Origin: Punctularia strigosozonata HHB-11173 SS5
Lineage: Eukaryota; Basidiomycota; Agaricomycetes; Corticiales; Punctulariaceae
Length of the DNA: 64,000 bases
Reading direction: 5' to 3'
NCBI RefSeq assembly: GCF_000264995.1
Contig: NW_006767434.1
Span: forward strand, 2,558,344-2,622,343
Positions 36,352 through 48,497 of this stretch are shown in pieces. The translations under genes were made by a program, and so were the position numbers. The notes beneath the pieces are model-generated. The model was not told the origin of the DNA and did not search any database. It worked only from the letters and a program-made list of their open reading frames with translations. Position 1 is the stretch's first letter. The number at the start of each line of letters is the position of its first letter.

Positions 36352-36862
36352 AACCTACTATAGTGCTACTAGAATAATCACTAGATATACCCACAATCCG
36401 ATGTTTAGTACGGGCCGGTTCGTGACACATCGGGTTACGACCTCGAGATGTCATTCCCCCTTGCGGTTGTCTAATAGGGAAATATCCTAGATCTTCGACA
36501 TGAAAACACCAGAAACACAGGAAGAGCTTCGCCAGGTTGGGCAGACGTAGAAGCAAGGGGCCATAAGACGGTCCGAAGTCTGCATGGTGCTTGGACTGTG
36601 TTGGGTGCTGCGCGTATCTTCGATGGGATTTGCATGCACATGCTTGGATGCCTTCGAGGGAGGATGGAGTTGCATCACCGCAAGAGCGTCATAGTGCTCA
36701 TGAACAAGGATGTGATAGGAGGTTGTTGATCCCTGTAGGTCGCTTCGAGCACGAGAAGGTGAAACCCTTATCGCCGCATTGTCCACTGAGTGGACACACG
36801 AAACCGATCCATAGCATCTTCGACTGCAGTCCAGAATTGACTCCGGAGAACAGAGAAATGCT
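36352..36862. other. Convergent intergenic region
   Basis: Separates the 3' ends of the SAM carrier and the following unknown gene. No gene is recognised. Confidence 0.5.
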
Positions 36863-37591
36863 TCATGCACCATAGGGCTGGGAGGGACGAGCGGATCGTG
36901 ATGTCGATTGTCCGCCACCGTGTCCATTCGGAAGGACGTCGTTCAAGTCCGGCGCGTTGCCCCAGTAGGCTCCACCCACAGGCATGACCGGCGCGTTGAA
37001 CACGTCCAGGCCGCTGAGAATAGTTCCTGAAGCTAGTTGGCCACCTGCTCCAGATGTAACGGTTTGACCCTGAGCTACTGGATAGGTATTTGACCCTGAT
37101 TGAGACCGATTCGACGCGTCGGAGTAACCCATCATGCTCCGCATTAACGCGTCGATGTCGTTCGTAGATGGGAGCGGAGTTTGGGCCACTTGGCTGGGTC
37201 TCGACAACGTTCGTTCGAAGAGCTCGTTCTCCTCCAGTAGGCGGACTTGTCGACGAAGGTTGTTCATCACATGTTCGAATAGCACTGAAGAGAGGCGTTC
37301 ATCAGTCACCCAACGCTCCATATCTGGATTACGACAGCACGCACTCTGCTCTTCCTGAGGATTGTTAGGCTTTGGTAGCATTACCAGTCGGTTTGCGTGC
37401 ATCTCCTGGTCGCTGGGTTGGCCAAGTCCGATCTGCTCACGCACTTTCTTATCGAATTCCTCGGGAGAAAGGAGCGCGTCGGCAGGGTCCGTCTCGTCTT
37501 CCCCATACACAGATGTCACGGACGGTGCAGGAGACGGGGGGTTCACAAGAGGCGGAGCATATCCCGGATCAGTATGATGATAATGCGCCAT
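36863..37591 (-). CDS. Hypothetical protein, 242 residues
   Basis: A single uninterrupted frame runs from ATG at 37591 to a stop at 36863. I do not recognise a family. Residues 30-70 are acidic then helical (DALLSPEEFDKKVREQIGLG). A helix with heptad character follows at about 95-135 (LFEHVMNNLRRQVRLLEENE), which could be a short coiled coil. The rest is Gly/Ser/Gln-rich and probably disordered. Lack of introns is unusual beside its neighbours. Confidence 0.65.
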   Translation of the reverse strand: MAHYHHTDPGYAPPLVNPPSPAPSVTSVYGEDETDPADALLSPEEFDKKVREQIGLGQPSDQEMHANRLVMLPKPNNPQEEQSACCRNPDMERWVTDERLSSVLFEHVMNNLRRQVRLLEENELFERTLSRPSQVAQTPLPSTNDIDALMRSMMGYSDASNRSQSGSNTYPVAQGQTVTSGAGGQLASGTILSGLDVFNAPVMPVGGAYWGNAPDLNDVLPNGHGGGQSTSRSARPSQPYGA

Positions 37592-38178
37592 GTTCGCTGT
37601 TCAAACGTTCAAGCAAGGTTGGCTGACAGGACCGGCGAGCCATCGACGCGTAACGTCACGTGCTGCGCGTTACGAGCCCGGCGACCCGGCGCGCATGCGG
37701 CCTAAGGTAAGTAGGGCTCATCAAGGCTCATCCATAACTTATTAAGTGTTTGTTGGGGGCGAATGCTGAGATGGATCTACGAATGTTTATTCCCCTGCTC
37801 ATGTACAACTCTGGTAAGTACGGAGTCTACACCAACTAGAACAGGGATCATGGAACGCTATCGATACAGTGGGAATGCGTGGATGTATGAAAGTGCGTAA
37901 GGAGACATCGCAGCGATGAAACGCGAATGCACACCGGGAGCTCGTCAGGGGCGCCTTTAGCGCAATGCGTGGCAGAACGAATAAACATATGCACAACAAA
38001 GCAGAGCAAAGAGCATCGTGGACGGGGGCACACTACAGATATCAACGAGATGGATCAGTCCGGGGTATGGGGTATTGGGGTGCAGTAGGCCTCGGCTGCA
38101 TCTGGGAAATGAAATGCCGGAGGAGAGGAGGCCAGCGAACTTGAAGGCGTTCCTAAGGAAGGAATGGAGGGGAGGACT
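37592..38178. other. Intergenic
   Basis: Upstream of the 242-residue gene and downstream of the LRR-like gene. I found nothing in it. Confidence 0.5.
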
Positions 38179-39007
38179 TTAGGACAAGTTGCCACGGAGC
38201 TGCTCAAACCTTGCAGCGAGAAGCTGAACCCAGGCTGACTGTCCGATATACGTGACCATCTTGAGGTCCGGGTATTCAGCAGGAGGGAATGCCTGGTGCA
38301 GAATCCTCGCGACCTTGTTGGCATCTGCATCAGACCCGGAGGACCTGCCAAAGTCCATGTACTTTAGCTTCTTCCAGCTAAGGAACACTTGAGGGATCTG
38401 CAGCTCGGGCTTGATGCACAGCCCGAGATATTCCAAGTAGGTCCCGCATTCCGCGGCTGCTATAACGCCGCCCAGGGAAGGTAGTCGATCCTGGATTCCA
38501 TAGAACGCAGTATTGCCCATCGGGTTGAGCTCCAGGTGGCGGATCAGAGGCCAACCGCGAATCATTCCCTGGAGGTCTTCGTTCGTCAGGAGGAGGGGCA
38601 TGGGGCAACGAACGACGAGATGCTCGAGGTGATCAAACAGTCCGAGAGCCGAGACCTTCAACCAAGATTGTTCTGGCGGCGCGGAGATGATATCTACGAC
38701 GATGCGAGTGAGAATGGGGAACTGGGTTGCAATCGCTTGCAACGCATGATCAAGTTGGTCGGTAGAGTTGAGGGCGGGGACCTCCAGGTACAGATCGGCC
38801 ATGGCGTTCGTCGTGGAGGCTACGATCTCTAGCGTTGCATCCAAGTCGGCCTCGATGCGAATAGACCTGAGCGAAGCCTGGGACGAAGGTCAGACGCCGT
38901 GGCTGCCGAAAGATCGCAAGCCACGCAGGACTCACAGGGTTCGCTACTCCTCGCAAATCCTCAACGCTTCTCAGGACGACCTGCTGCCCACCACCGTTCT
39001 GATTCAT
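38179..39007 (-). CDS. LRR-like protein resembling the C-terminal half of F-box proteins
   Basis: Two exons (39007-38936, 38877-38179) give 256 residues. The pattern of leucines (ASLRSIRIEADLDATLEIVA, ADLYLEVPALNS, LTRIVVDIISAP, LFDHLEHLVVRCPM, LIRHLELNPMG, WKKLKYMDFG) is that of irregular leucine-rich repeats common in basidiomycete F-box-like proteins. No F-box is present at the N-terminus. Either exons farther upstream (39.0-39.4 kb) were missed or the gene has lost that part. Function is unknown. Confidence 0.6.
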
Positions 39008-39966
39008 GGCGAAACTTGCGGCAAGGATAGTCTATGAGAGTGAGGAACGCTGCAAAGCAGATATATGGCAGGAGGATAGTTGCGGTGAAGAAGCGGATGA
39101 CGCCAGAGCGCCTTGGACGCGTCGCGTCGAGCTGTAATGATTCCATCCCGTGACCAGACAAGACACAATTAGCCGGCAATGTCCAGGAATATGGGCAGAA
39201 CTGGATGCTGTGTTAGCCGGATAGACACCGGATAGAGCAGCCTCGAGTCTTAGACCGTGGCAGAAGGTATAAGAAGGTCGAGCTGTGAAAATCTGCCGTA
39301 TTCTGAGCCCACGGCTGTCAGTTGTCCACAAGGAGTCTGTAGTGGTCGGCCTGAAATGATCATCTTGGGGGGTATCCCGACACGCCGGCAACGCTAGCAC
39401 AGAACACGAGGCAGCGTGGCCTGCGCTCTGAGGGCTGAGGGTTGATGGAGACTAGAATGGTAATGATGGCCAGGGGAAAGTGGGGACAAGTATTGAGTTG
39501 TTGTGCACTTTGGCAGGGAGGTGGACGAACACGCAGCGTGACTAGTGGGTATGTCTTTACACATGCTTTAGGCACAGCCAGAAAACAACGTTGACACGTG
39601 GGAGGACCTCCAGAGTTTATAACAAGTGAACGAACGGTATGAATGATGAAGTCCCGGTGAAGCTGAAGGTTGCCAGGTCATCGTAAGCACCAAGATTTGA
39701 GTCGTTGAATATATGCACGTTTTTTCGGTTGAAGAAGAGGACAAGGAGGGGAGCACCGGGAAGAACACAAGACCCATATCGCACACGGAGGACCCATCAG
39801 TTGCGGACGGACATGTACAGCATACCATCGCTTTTGGCCTCAGAGAGGACAAGGTCGTCGTCACAGAGGATGGCCGGCGTGAGAAAAGAAGTCGCCGATG
39901 GCATCGTCCCGCTTGTGGCTGTGCCTTATTTATCCTCTTCGTCAAGCAGCTAGGAGCAGCGCAGAG
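39008..39966. other. Divergent intergenic region
   Basis: Between the LRR-like gene (minus) and RIO1 (plus). The longest minus-strand ORF here has no domain and looks accidental. Missing 5' exons of the LRR-like gene could lie here. Confidence 0.4.
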
Positions 39967-41938
39967 ATGGCAGACACGGACGTTACGAGTGGCGATCCAA
40001 GGCGGTCGAGCAACGAAACAATAACAGGAGCTCCGAGGCAGGGTTACAGTTATATCGATGATGAGTCCCAGGCACTGGAGTGGTCCGATCCAGAGGAAGA
40101 GGAGAGCGAGCTCGACGAACGCGACTTTGACGATCTGCGGGTTGAGGACGAAGACTGGGAGATGGCAGAAAGAGGTGCAGTATTTGCGCGAGTTCCATTT
40201 ATATGCTAGTGTGGCGTCGCTGACTTGCACAATAGATTTTACGAAACAATACAATCGGCTGAGACAACATGTCGCAGTTCGCACTGGTAACGTGCAGGGG
40301 ATCGTATCAAATGCTCCGTCAACCTCTGTCACTACGGCCACATCTTCTTCAGGCAGCGTTCATGTAGCCTCTCTCCCCGCAGTGAACCGGCCGAGGAATG
40401 TGGATGTCACCAAACAGCGAGACAAGACCGCTGACCAGCTCGCTGCGCTCTCGAAATATTCGTCGCGCATCTCAAACATCGACTTGCCCTATCAATTGGG
40501 TGTCGGGGTGAACAGGAAAGGTCCAAGTGCCACCGCCAACATGAAGGACAAATCGGACCGTGCAACGACCGAACAGGTACTGGACCCGCGGACGAGGGTC
40601 ATTTTGTACAAGATGATCGGCCGTGGCCTGATCCAGGAGGTCAACGGCTGTGTCAGCACAGGTAAAGAGGTTGGTCTCTACCACCTCCCCAATGACGCGT
40701 GTTTTCAGATTTCGCTCTGATCTTGTGATTCATAGGCGAATGTTTACCACGCCGTATCACCTACAGGGGAACACCTGGCGCTCAAGATTTATAAGACGTC
40801 CATCCTGGTCTTCAAAGACCGAGACAAGTATGTCTCTGGCGAGTACCGATTTCGACGCGGGTACTCGCGGCACAACCCGCGCAAGATGGTGAGGGTGTGG
40901 GCCGAGAAGGAAATGCGAAACCTCAAGCGGTTGGCAGCGGCAGGACTACCGTGCCCACGAGCCGTTGAAGTCAGGGAGAACGTCCTAGTCATGTCGTTCT
41001 TGGGGGACGAGGAAGGATGGTAAGTGCCTGCTCCACCTCATACGATGGTCGCCCCTCACGATCGCAGGGCATCTCCGCGGCTGAAAGATGCATCTATACC
41101 ATCGGCGGATTATCCGGCCCTCTACTCGGAGATCGTTTTGGCCGTCCGCACGCTCTTCCATAAATGCAAACTGGTGCACGCTGATCTATCTGAATACAAC
41201 ATTATCTATCACAAATCGCATCTCTACATCATCGACGTTTCTCAGAGCGTCGAGCACGATCATCCGCACGCGTTCGACTTCCTACGAAACGACCTGAAAA
41301 ACGTCGAAGAATATTTTGGACGCGCTGGCGTGAAGACGCTTGGGCTGCGGAGATCCTTCGATTTTGTGACGCGGGATCAGCTGGCGGATGGTGCAGAGAC
41401 GGAAGAGGTGGAGGTTTTGCACCAGTGGCTGGCAGAAGAGGTGAAAGAGGATGAGATCAACGAAAACGACGAGGAGGTTTTCAGAAAGTCGTATATTCCT
41501 CGGCGGCTCAATGAGTTATACGATCCGGAGCGAGATGTCGCGCTCGTGAAGGAGGGCGAGGGCGACAAGCTCATTTACGCTGACAGCATCGGGTTGGTGG
41601 ACCCTGCGAAGGAGAAAAGGGTCGAGGGGAAGGGAGAGAAGGGTCAAGTTAGGTTTGAAGATCAGTCAGGGAGCGAAGACGAAGACGAGGAAGAGGAAGG
41701 CGAGGAAGAGAGCGGGGATAGCGAAGAGAAGCCGTCCGAGGATCGCCGTCCACGCGGTCACCGACACGAGGACCGCGAGGCCAAAAAGGTGGCACCTTCG
41801 ATGTCCCGCCCGATGCACGCTGACCACATGCTGTAGGAGAGGAAGAAAGCGACGAAAGAGGAAGCCCGGGAGAAACGCAAAAACAAAATGCCCAAGGCGG
41901 AAAAGAAACGCCGCATCAAGACGACGTCGAGAGGATAA
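39967..41938 (+). CDS. RIO1: RIO1 atypical protein kinase/ATPase
   Basis: Five exons (39967-40174, 40236-40669, 40736-41019, 41068-41788, 41837-41938) give 582 residues. RIO1 acts in late maturation of the 40S ribosomal subunit. Motifs are the P-loop STGKEANVYHA (about 210-220), the ATP-binding lysine K231 in [19 protein letters not shown], the hinge [10 protein letters not shown], the catalytic loop [14 protein letters not shown] with D348 and N353, and the metal-binding IIDVSQSV with D365. The C-terminus is acidic, then [13 protein letters not shown], then a Lys/Arg-rich tail in the last exon. If the 48-bp last intron were retained, the basic tail would be lost (stop at 41834). Confidence 0.95.
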
Positions 41939-42040
41939 CAATCCATTTCCTATTAGACAGCGTTATGTTCATTTATGTATATACTTTTGGTAGGTGCGTT
42001 GCAAAGCGAATGAGCGGCGGCGGTCAACTGCCACGTGCTC

Positions 42041-44394
42041 TCATGCGTCCGTGATGCAGCCGTGGCTCGCATCCTCCACGTTCTTGATGTACTTGTACAA
42101 CGTGCCCTGCGTTGCCTTCAGCGGCGGTGCCTTCCATGCTGCCCGCCTCCGCGACAATTCCTCATCCGAAACGTGGAGTTCGATGGTGTTTTTCACCGCA
42201 TCGATGGATATCGTATCGCCGTCCTGGACAAGCGCAATAGGTCCGCCGACTTGGGCCTCGGGCACCACATGACCGATGCAGAATCCATGAGATCTATTAT
42301 GGATAAATTGCCGTCAGCCACCGATACACGAGTAAGAGAGGAAGCGACGCACCCGCCGCTGAAACGGCCATCGGTGAGCGATGCAACATCGTATCCGAGT
42401 CCGGCGCCCATGATAAGACTGGTCGGTTTCAGCATCTCCGGCATGCCTGGGCCACCCTTGGGTCCGAGGTATCGGAGGACAACGACTGTCTTCTTGCCCT
42501 TCTTGATCGATCCGCTCTCGACGGCCGTGACAAAGTCATCCTCGGAGTCAAATGCGCGGGCCTTTCCGGTGAAGCTTAGTCCTTCCTTGCCCGTAATCTT
42601 CGCTACGGCACCGCCCGGTGCAAGGTTACCCTTCAAGATCCTGCCAACGTTGCGTCAATGTGCAGCCAGGATAACAAGGCCATAGAGATGATGTACCTAA
42701 GATGACCGGTGGGCTTGATGGGTTTGTCCAAAGGACGAATGACGTCCTGGGTGAATGAGAGTTCGCCATGTTCGTGAACCCAGCGCTCGAGGTTTTCACC
42801 GAGTGTGCGTCCAGTGACCGTCATGCCGTTTCCGTCAATGAGACCGTTCTTCATCAAATAATGGAGAATCGCTGGCGAATCCCTTAGTACGAGCGACGTA
42901 CTAAGTTGGACACCACTTACTCGGGATACCGCCAATCTTGTGCAGATCTTCCATAACGTATTTGCCACTAGGTTTCAAATCCGCAATGAAGGGTATGCGA
43001 TCGGAGACGCTTTGAAAGTCGTCAATGGTAAGCTTGACGCCCACAGAATGTGCGATGGCGAGCAAGTGAAGGACGGCGTTGGTGGATCCACCGAGGATCA
43101 TCGTCAAGACCTGCATGTATGCGAGCTCAAGTCAAACCAACGACCGTCTGGAGAACTCCAATTCGTACCATCGCATTTTCAAACGCGGTACGTGTCATGA
43201 TGTCCCGGGGCAAGATGTTCTTTTCCAGCAGGTTACGCATAGCAGGTCCAACTTGGTCGCACTCGATTTGCTTCTCCTCGTATTCCGCAGGGAAAGAGGA
43301 AGAACCGGGCAGCGTCATGCCGATCGCTTCGGCAGCGCTGGCCATCGTATTTGCGGTGTACATCTACAGAACTTGTCGGTATCACAGCGCATGAAGTTAG
43401 CCGATCAACTCACTGCGAGTAAGGTCAGGAATACTTCATCACTCAAACTGAGGGTCTCGTACCTCCTCCGCAAGCACCCGGGCCTGGACAGGCGTGTCTG
43501 ATGGTGTTGTACCGCTCCTGCTCGGCATCAGGGGTCTTGCCCTCTTGAAGGTACTTGCCGTAGGACTGGAATGCTGAGACGATGTCCAAAGGAGGACCTC
43601 CACCACATGAACCGGGTCTGATGGTTCCACCGTAGACCATCAGCCCTGGCCGGTTCAGCCTGCCAACTGCATGTGCGTTAGATGGGGTTTCTCTGGAGAC
43701 TAGGCTGCTGCTACTCACGCGCCATGAGCACACCGGGCATATTCTTGTCGCACCCCGGAATCACGACCATGCCATCCAGCCAGTGTCCTCCGGCCGCGGT
43801 CTCGACCGAGTCCGCGATAAGATCTCTCGACTGCAGCGAGTAGGACATCCCGCGGGTGCCCATGCTAATCCCGTCGCTAACTCCGACAGTGCCGAACTGG
43901 TAGCCAATCAGGTCCGCGTCTACGACGGACTTCTTGACACGCTGGCCCATGGCAAGCAGATGCCGGTTGCATCTGAGAGGTCAAAGTGAGCTTGAAAGCA
44001 GGAGAGGTGCAGCGGGTCGGGGCCTACGGATTGCCTTCATACCTGGAGTGGTGTGCGATGAGAGAGAGTCGGTCTGGAGCGTGACGGGAATAACTCACCA
44101 TACGCTAGCCACGCCGACCATCGCCTTGTTGAAGTCGTCATCCGTTTTGATGCCCTCCGTCGCGTACAACATGGCCTATCATCGCAGGGTCTCAGTCTCC
44201 ACCAATAGATGCGGTCGTATTAGTCGCGGTACCTGGCTCGCGCCTTGTGCCTTTGGTTGGGTGATGTTTCTGCTATAGCGGTTCATGATGGGTTTCTCGC
44301 TACGGCGCGCAGCCGCCGCGCTGAAGCACCGAGCGCCATGGCGCGTAGACTGGCCGCGACACAACGGCAGACGAGCACTCATCTTGCAAGGCAT
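42041..44394 (-). CDS. ILV3: Dihydroxy-acid dehydratase, mitochondrial
   Basis: The start is at 44394 ([20 protein letters not shown]), with a second ATG at 44382. The first ~35 residues are a mitochondrial presequence. The enzyme uses an Fe-S cluster to make the 2-keto acids for valine and isoleucine. Visible signatures include [20 protein letters not shown] (cluster Cys), [29 protein letters not shown] then [20 protein letters not shown] (cluster Cys), [20 protein letters not shown] and, near the end, [20 protein letters not shown]. The C-terminus is [11 protein letters not shown]. There are about nine exons; those joining the listed motifs were read from frame changes with GT-AG borders. 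It converges with RIO1, 102 bp apart. Confidence 0.93.
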
Positions 44395-45789
44395 TTGCTT
44401 CGGACGTGACTCCGAACGAGGAGCCTTTCGGTCGCCCACGTGGAAACGCTCCCACAGCCCTGCTCCACGTGCCCTTTCAATGATGCTCCAGCTGAGATGG
44501 TTCGGTGCATGTACACGGGGGGCGAACATCAGGCAAATTACGATTTCACAACGGCGTCCACAGAATGGCATGGAAGAGATCGATGCATACATCCAGGCAC
44601 TACTCTCCTGCTGATTGCTACTGCCGTCAGATCGTGCTCGTCGCGCGACTCCTATACTCACCGCCTCGGGACTAGAATAGAGGCGGTACCGGGTGAGACA
44701 CAACTCAAAAACGCCGTCGGCCTGGCAGGTCCGCCGCGAGGATCGACGTACGAACCACCCGATATCGTCATCCAGGAATTACCGGCGGCCCGGTATAAAT
44801 TCCTAGTGCGATGATGTTACTAAGCATGCATATGCATATGGGTGCGTTGCCCGGGTCAGCGGGACCGCGATCTTTCGAGGGACGTGATGATCGAGGGGCT
44901 CGAGGTTGTCTCACCGAGATAGAGGTAGCGTGCTCTTAGACGCTGTTAGCATAGAATGCAGAGAGTCCGTACGCAAACGGCGTTCCTGAGGGTCATCCTG
45001 GGGTCCAATGCGAGAAGTCGCAGGGCGATAATCTAGTAGGTGGAGAGTTCAAGCTCAGAAAACGCGACGAAACCGAGGTCGTACCGGACTATCGGCACGG
45101 TGTTGACTAAAGCGGCCAAGAAGGAACAGGGGCTAGTCAGATTGGCTGGAAAAGATCTGATGGCGATCCAGTCAATGTTATCCAGGAAACACGTTACGCC
45201 CCGTGGCCCGCTGCCTTGAATTATCGCGCTCGTCTTCATACTCACAGCACGGTAGGTATTATTCCACGAGGCCCGCCGCACTTCCTCTTATCTACCGGGC
45301 TCGCGGTGCGGAAGATATTCACCGACACCGGCGTCGGCCGGAGCTGCCCCGTCTGAAAGGAGCGTGGCGGACAACGCAAAGAGGGGGGCGCCTTTGGCAG
45401 TGTCGTTGTCGCCAGCCACATCTCTCAGCAGCTCTTTCATCTAGACCACCACATCGCTGCCGTCTGGCCTTGCGACGGGGCCCTGCGGATCCATTAACAT
45501 CCCGAAGAGGAGGCGCAGCAGCCGCTGCCGATGCGGATTGCCAGGAGCCCACTAGCCGATCGCCGTTAGGGAGCTCCTATTCAGTCTCGGAAAAGCTTGC
45601 GGGTCCAGGGACGAGAGCAAGTTAGCCCCTTTACACGGGTGCAAAATTTGCGACCGTCGTCGTGCAGCCAAGTCGACCGTCCCGATCGCGGATGGCCTAT
45701 TTCTCTTCTTTCACCTGCACGGATCCAGACATCTCACCTACCCCACACCCATCTTCGCGCACAAAGCTTGCTCTTCTATCAAATCGATC
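44395..45789. other. Divergent intergenic region, 1.4 kb
   Basis: Between ILV3 (minus) and the Zn2Cys6 factor (plus). I saw no gene, RNA or strong repeat beyond a short run of alternating 'gcatat' near 44825-44840. Confidence 0.5.
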
Positions 45790-48031
45790 ATGAGTGAACA
45801 GGATCGCCAACCTCCACGGGAGAGGTCCTCTCTCCCGACGCCCTTATTGCAGCACATATTACTTGGCCCTCGGGAAGGTAACAGTGACAACGCACCCCCT
45901 CCCGCCGCCGCCGGCGGACCGTTTGGCGAAGGTCAAAGCGCAAGGCCATCGCCCTATTCCTACGATCCAGCTCGAGATCCAGCCCAAGTTAACCAACAGC
46001 CGTCGTCGTCAAGGTCAGCCTTTGTTCGCTTTCATCGGAATAGGCGGCGATTATTCAGCGATAATGCGATTTCAGGCGTCCCACCGATCGTTCCTGGTCA
46101 GAGACCGCAGAGAGCAGATACCTGCCCGAACCGCGCCTGGCCAGCTCTTCCATTCCCCATGGTCCAGCGGATCGTCCGCTCTTTGGCAGGTACGGTACGT
46201 ATCCTGCCGGCGACGCCGCCCAAGATATCCCCTATAGGTGGCCGCCGCTCCCGCCGGTGCCGCCGTCCTATGCCGCGTATCCGCCAGAAGGGCGTCCGCA
46301 AGCCGCCGACGCTGGGTCGTCCTCGCGCGGCGGCGGTGGCGGCGGAGCCTACGCTCGCTGGCGGGAACCCAACGAACCATGGGGTCGCGGCGGCGGGACG
46401 AATCCACCAGACGCCCTTTTGAACTTTGCGCCCCATTCCTGGCGTGACCGAGCGGGCGGGCAACGCGGTGTCAACGACGCCGAACAGTACGAGCGTGGGA
46501 GAAGTCCACGTCGAAAGCGCCGCCTGCAAGATATCCTTCGAGACTCTTCGTCCGAGGCGGAGGGACGTTCGAGGAGTCGCAGCGTGCGGCCCGAAGGCAG
46601 CCTCCGGTGGTCAGGTACATCCGCGCCATATTTGCCTGAATTGCTGGAGCCGTCTGACGGGCCGACTGCAGCGTCGCCAGGGGCGGAGTACGCTACCCCC
46701 GACCGCCACGCGCAGCGAATGCAGCTGCCGCCGATCCTGACGGGCGAAGACATGCCGCGCCATCCTCCCCGAACGAACGTGACGCCGACAGCGCCCCTGG
46801 CAAACCTGACGCTGCGTTCGTTCACGCCACCCCAGCCGGGCCAGATCGAATCGCCGCGGCCCCAGCGCCCGCTTCCCCGGCGAGCGGGCTTCGATCCGCT
46901 CCCCCACGGCGCGGGCTACCGGGAGCTGGACAGCGGGGACGAGGAGACGGACGTGTCGCCTCAGACGTGGTCGGCGTCGCCGCTGCACGGGCGGCAGGAG
47001 AGCTCGGCGAGTCCCGCGGCGACGGCGTCGGGGGTGCGCTCGGTGCAGAGCGAGTCGGACAGGGACGAAGAGCCGTCCCGGAAGAGAGGGAAGGGCAGCC
47101 GGGCGAGGAAGGCGGCTATTGCGTGCAACAGATGCAGGAGTGAGCGGGGGGTTCTGCTCTCACGAGGGTTTCCTGGCTAATTACATAAATGGCGTCTACA
47201 GAACGAAAAATAGCCTGCGACGGAATCAAGCCGCACCCGTGCTCGTCCTGCTTGGGCAAGCTTTGGGAGTGCGTCTACGTCGAGAAGCAGAGGCGCCGCG
47301 GGCCAGGCAAGGCGCCGCGCGGCAGTCGAAGGAGACCGGTCGCAGATCCCAGACCGGACTCGTCTGCGCAGTCGTCCCCGGACCAGCGCACGCTCTCCTC
47401 CCCCGCGCTCTCGATGATGTCCCTGCCCTCGGCCGGCGGGGGCGCGCAGGGCGCCCCGTTCTCGTTCTCGCCGGTCGCGGGGCCCTCGCACCTGCCCGCG
47501 CACGCCGCACCGGACTCGGCGCCACCATCGATCTCGCCCGGCGGCACGGCGCTCCGCGCGCCCGAACGGGACTATCAGTTCATCGCCGAGCAGCCTGGGA
47601 TGAGCGCATCCCGGCGCGCCGCCACCCGCCGCCGGATGGAGCCCGTGGGCGCGCCGGTCGCGGGCTCTGGGCCTAGCCGAGCGGGAGGGCCTGCTTTGTA
47701 CCACGGAGCCCACGGCTCGGTTCCCTCCTCCGTAGCTCCGCACGGGCATCAGAACGCGCTGGGGGAGGGCCCGTCCGGTGCTGCGGGCGTGCCCACGGGG
47801 GAGTTCACGTTCAGCTACGCGTCGACGGCGGGGCGCTCGGACGCGGGGCTGTCGGTCAGACGGGGGGCGGGTGCGTACGGGGACGGGGACCGCCACTGGG
47901 GCGGGGGCGGCGAGGGTGCGGGGTCGCCTGGTCGACACGCGGCGCCACCAGCGGGTGGGAGCCCGAACAGAAGTCGGGGCGGGACGCCCGCCGGGAACAC
48001 GAGGCCCCCCCAGCGGGCGGAGGGGGCGTGA
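45790..48031 (+). CDS. Zn2Cys6 transcription factor
   Basis: Three exons (45790-46013, 46076-47139, 47202-48031) close in phase to 705 residues. The first ~425 residues are disordered, rich in Pro/Ser/Gly/Arg. The zinc cluster is split by the second intron: ACNRCRKRKIACDG then KPHPCSSCLGKLWECVYVEK, i.e. CX2CX6C followed by CX2CX6C, with basic QRRRGPGK after it. There is no middle homology region; the C-terminal 230 residues are disordered and Gly-rich. The cluster sits in the second half of the protein, unlike the common N-terminal position. It is the first of three Zn2Cys6 clusters in 5.6 kb. Targets are unknown. Confidence 0.85.
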
Positions 48032-48497
48032 GGCCAGGGCGGCTTCGTCATTGGGTGCTCGGCGCGGAGGCACCGCAGCGGCGATATGCGGACGCCTTGC
48101 ACCCGGAGATGTGATTTTTCCATTTGATCCGTATCATTACGGCAACCGAGCGAGCCCCTGGCCGCGCCCCCTCTTCCCCCCCTCTCCCCACCCCTATCCT
48201 GCGCCTTGCCATAATCCCTAATCCCCCACCAGGCCTATTAATCACCGTAGAGCGCCCTGTACGCATGCGATAATCGAGCGTAGCATCGTCAGTTGTAATC
48301 CTGCCCGAACCCCACCCCCCCACGCGCCCGAGCGCCGCATGATTGGCCGGAACCACGTTAAATATTAAATTGCGGCTCCGCCCGGGGCGAGGGGACTGGG
48401 CCCGGCCGAATTTCTGGTGGAAGATGGGAGGGCGGAAGCACCGCGTTCTCGACTCGGGTCAAGTCCGCGCGGGGCAGCGGGCTGCTTGACCACGCCC
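48032..48497. other. Intergenic and 5' leader of the septin-like/TF locus
   Basis: Very GC-rich, with CCCC-rich runs. It contains the presumed promoter of the next gene and a short upstream ORF at 48424-48489. Confidence 0.5.
48424..48489 (+). promoter_or_regulatory. Upstream ORF, 21 codons
   Basis: An ATG at 48424 opens a 21-residue frame (MGGRKHRVLDSGQVRAGQRA) whose stop at 48487-48489 lies 8 nt before the main ATG at 48498, in a different frame. If the leader includes it, it should lower translation of the main frame. Confidence 0.45.

Noticed and set aside
39568-40341. 257-codon minus-strand ORF upstream of and overlapping RIO1
   Set aside because: It is Cys/Ser-rich without domains, lies opposite RIO1 exons 1-2, and has no sensible start; judged to be a chance frame.
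47177-48073. 298-codon minus-strand ORF antisense to the Zn2Cys6 factor
   Set aside because: It is Arg/Pro/Ala-rich in the way GC-rich antisense frames usually are, has no domain, and opposes a frame containing a perfect zinc cluster.
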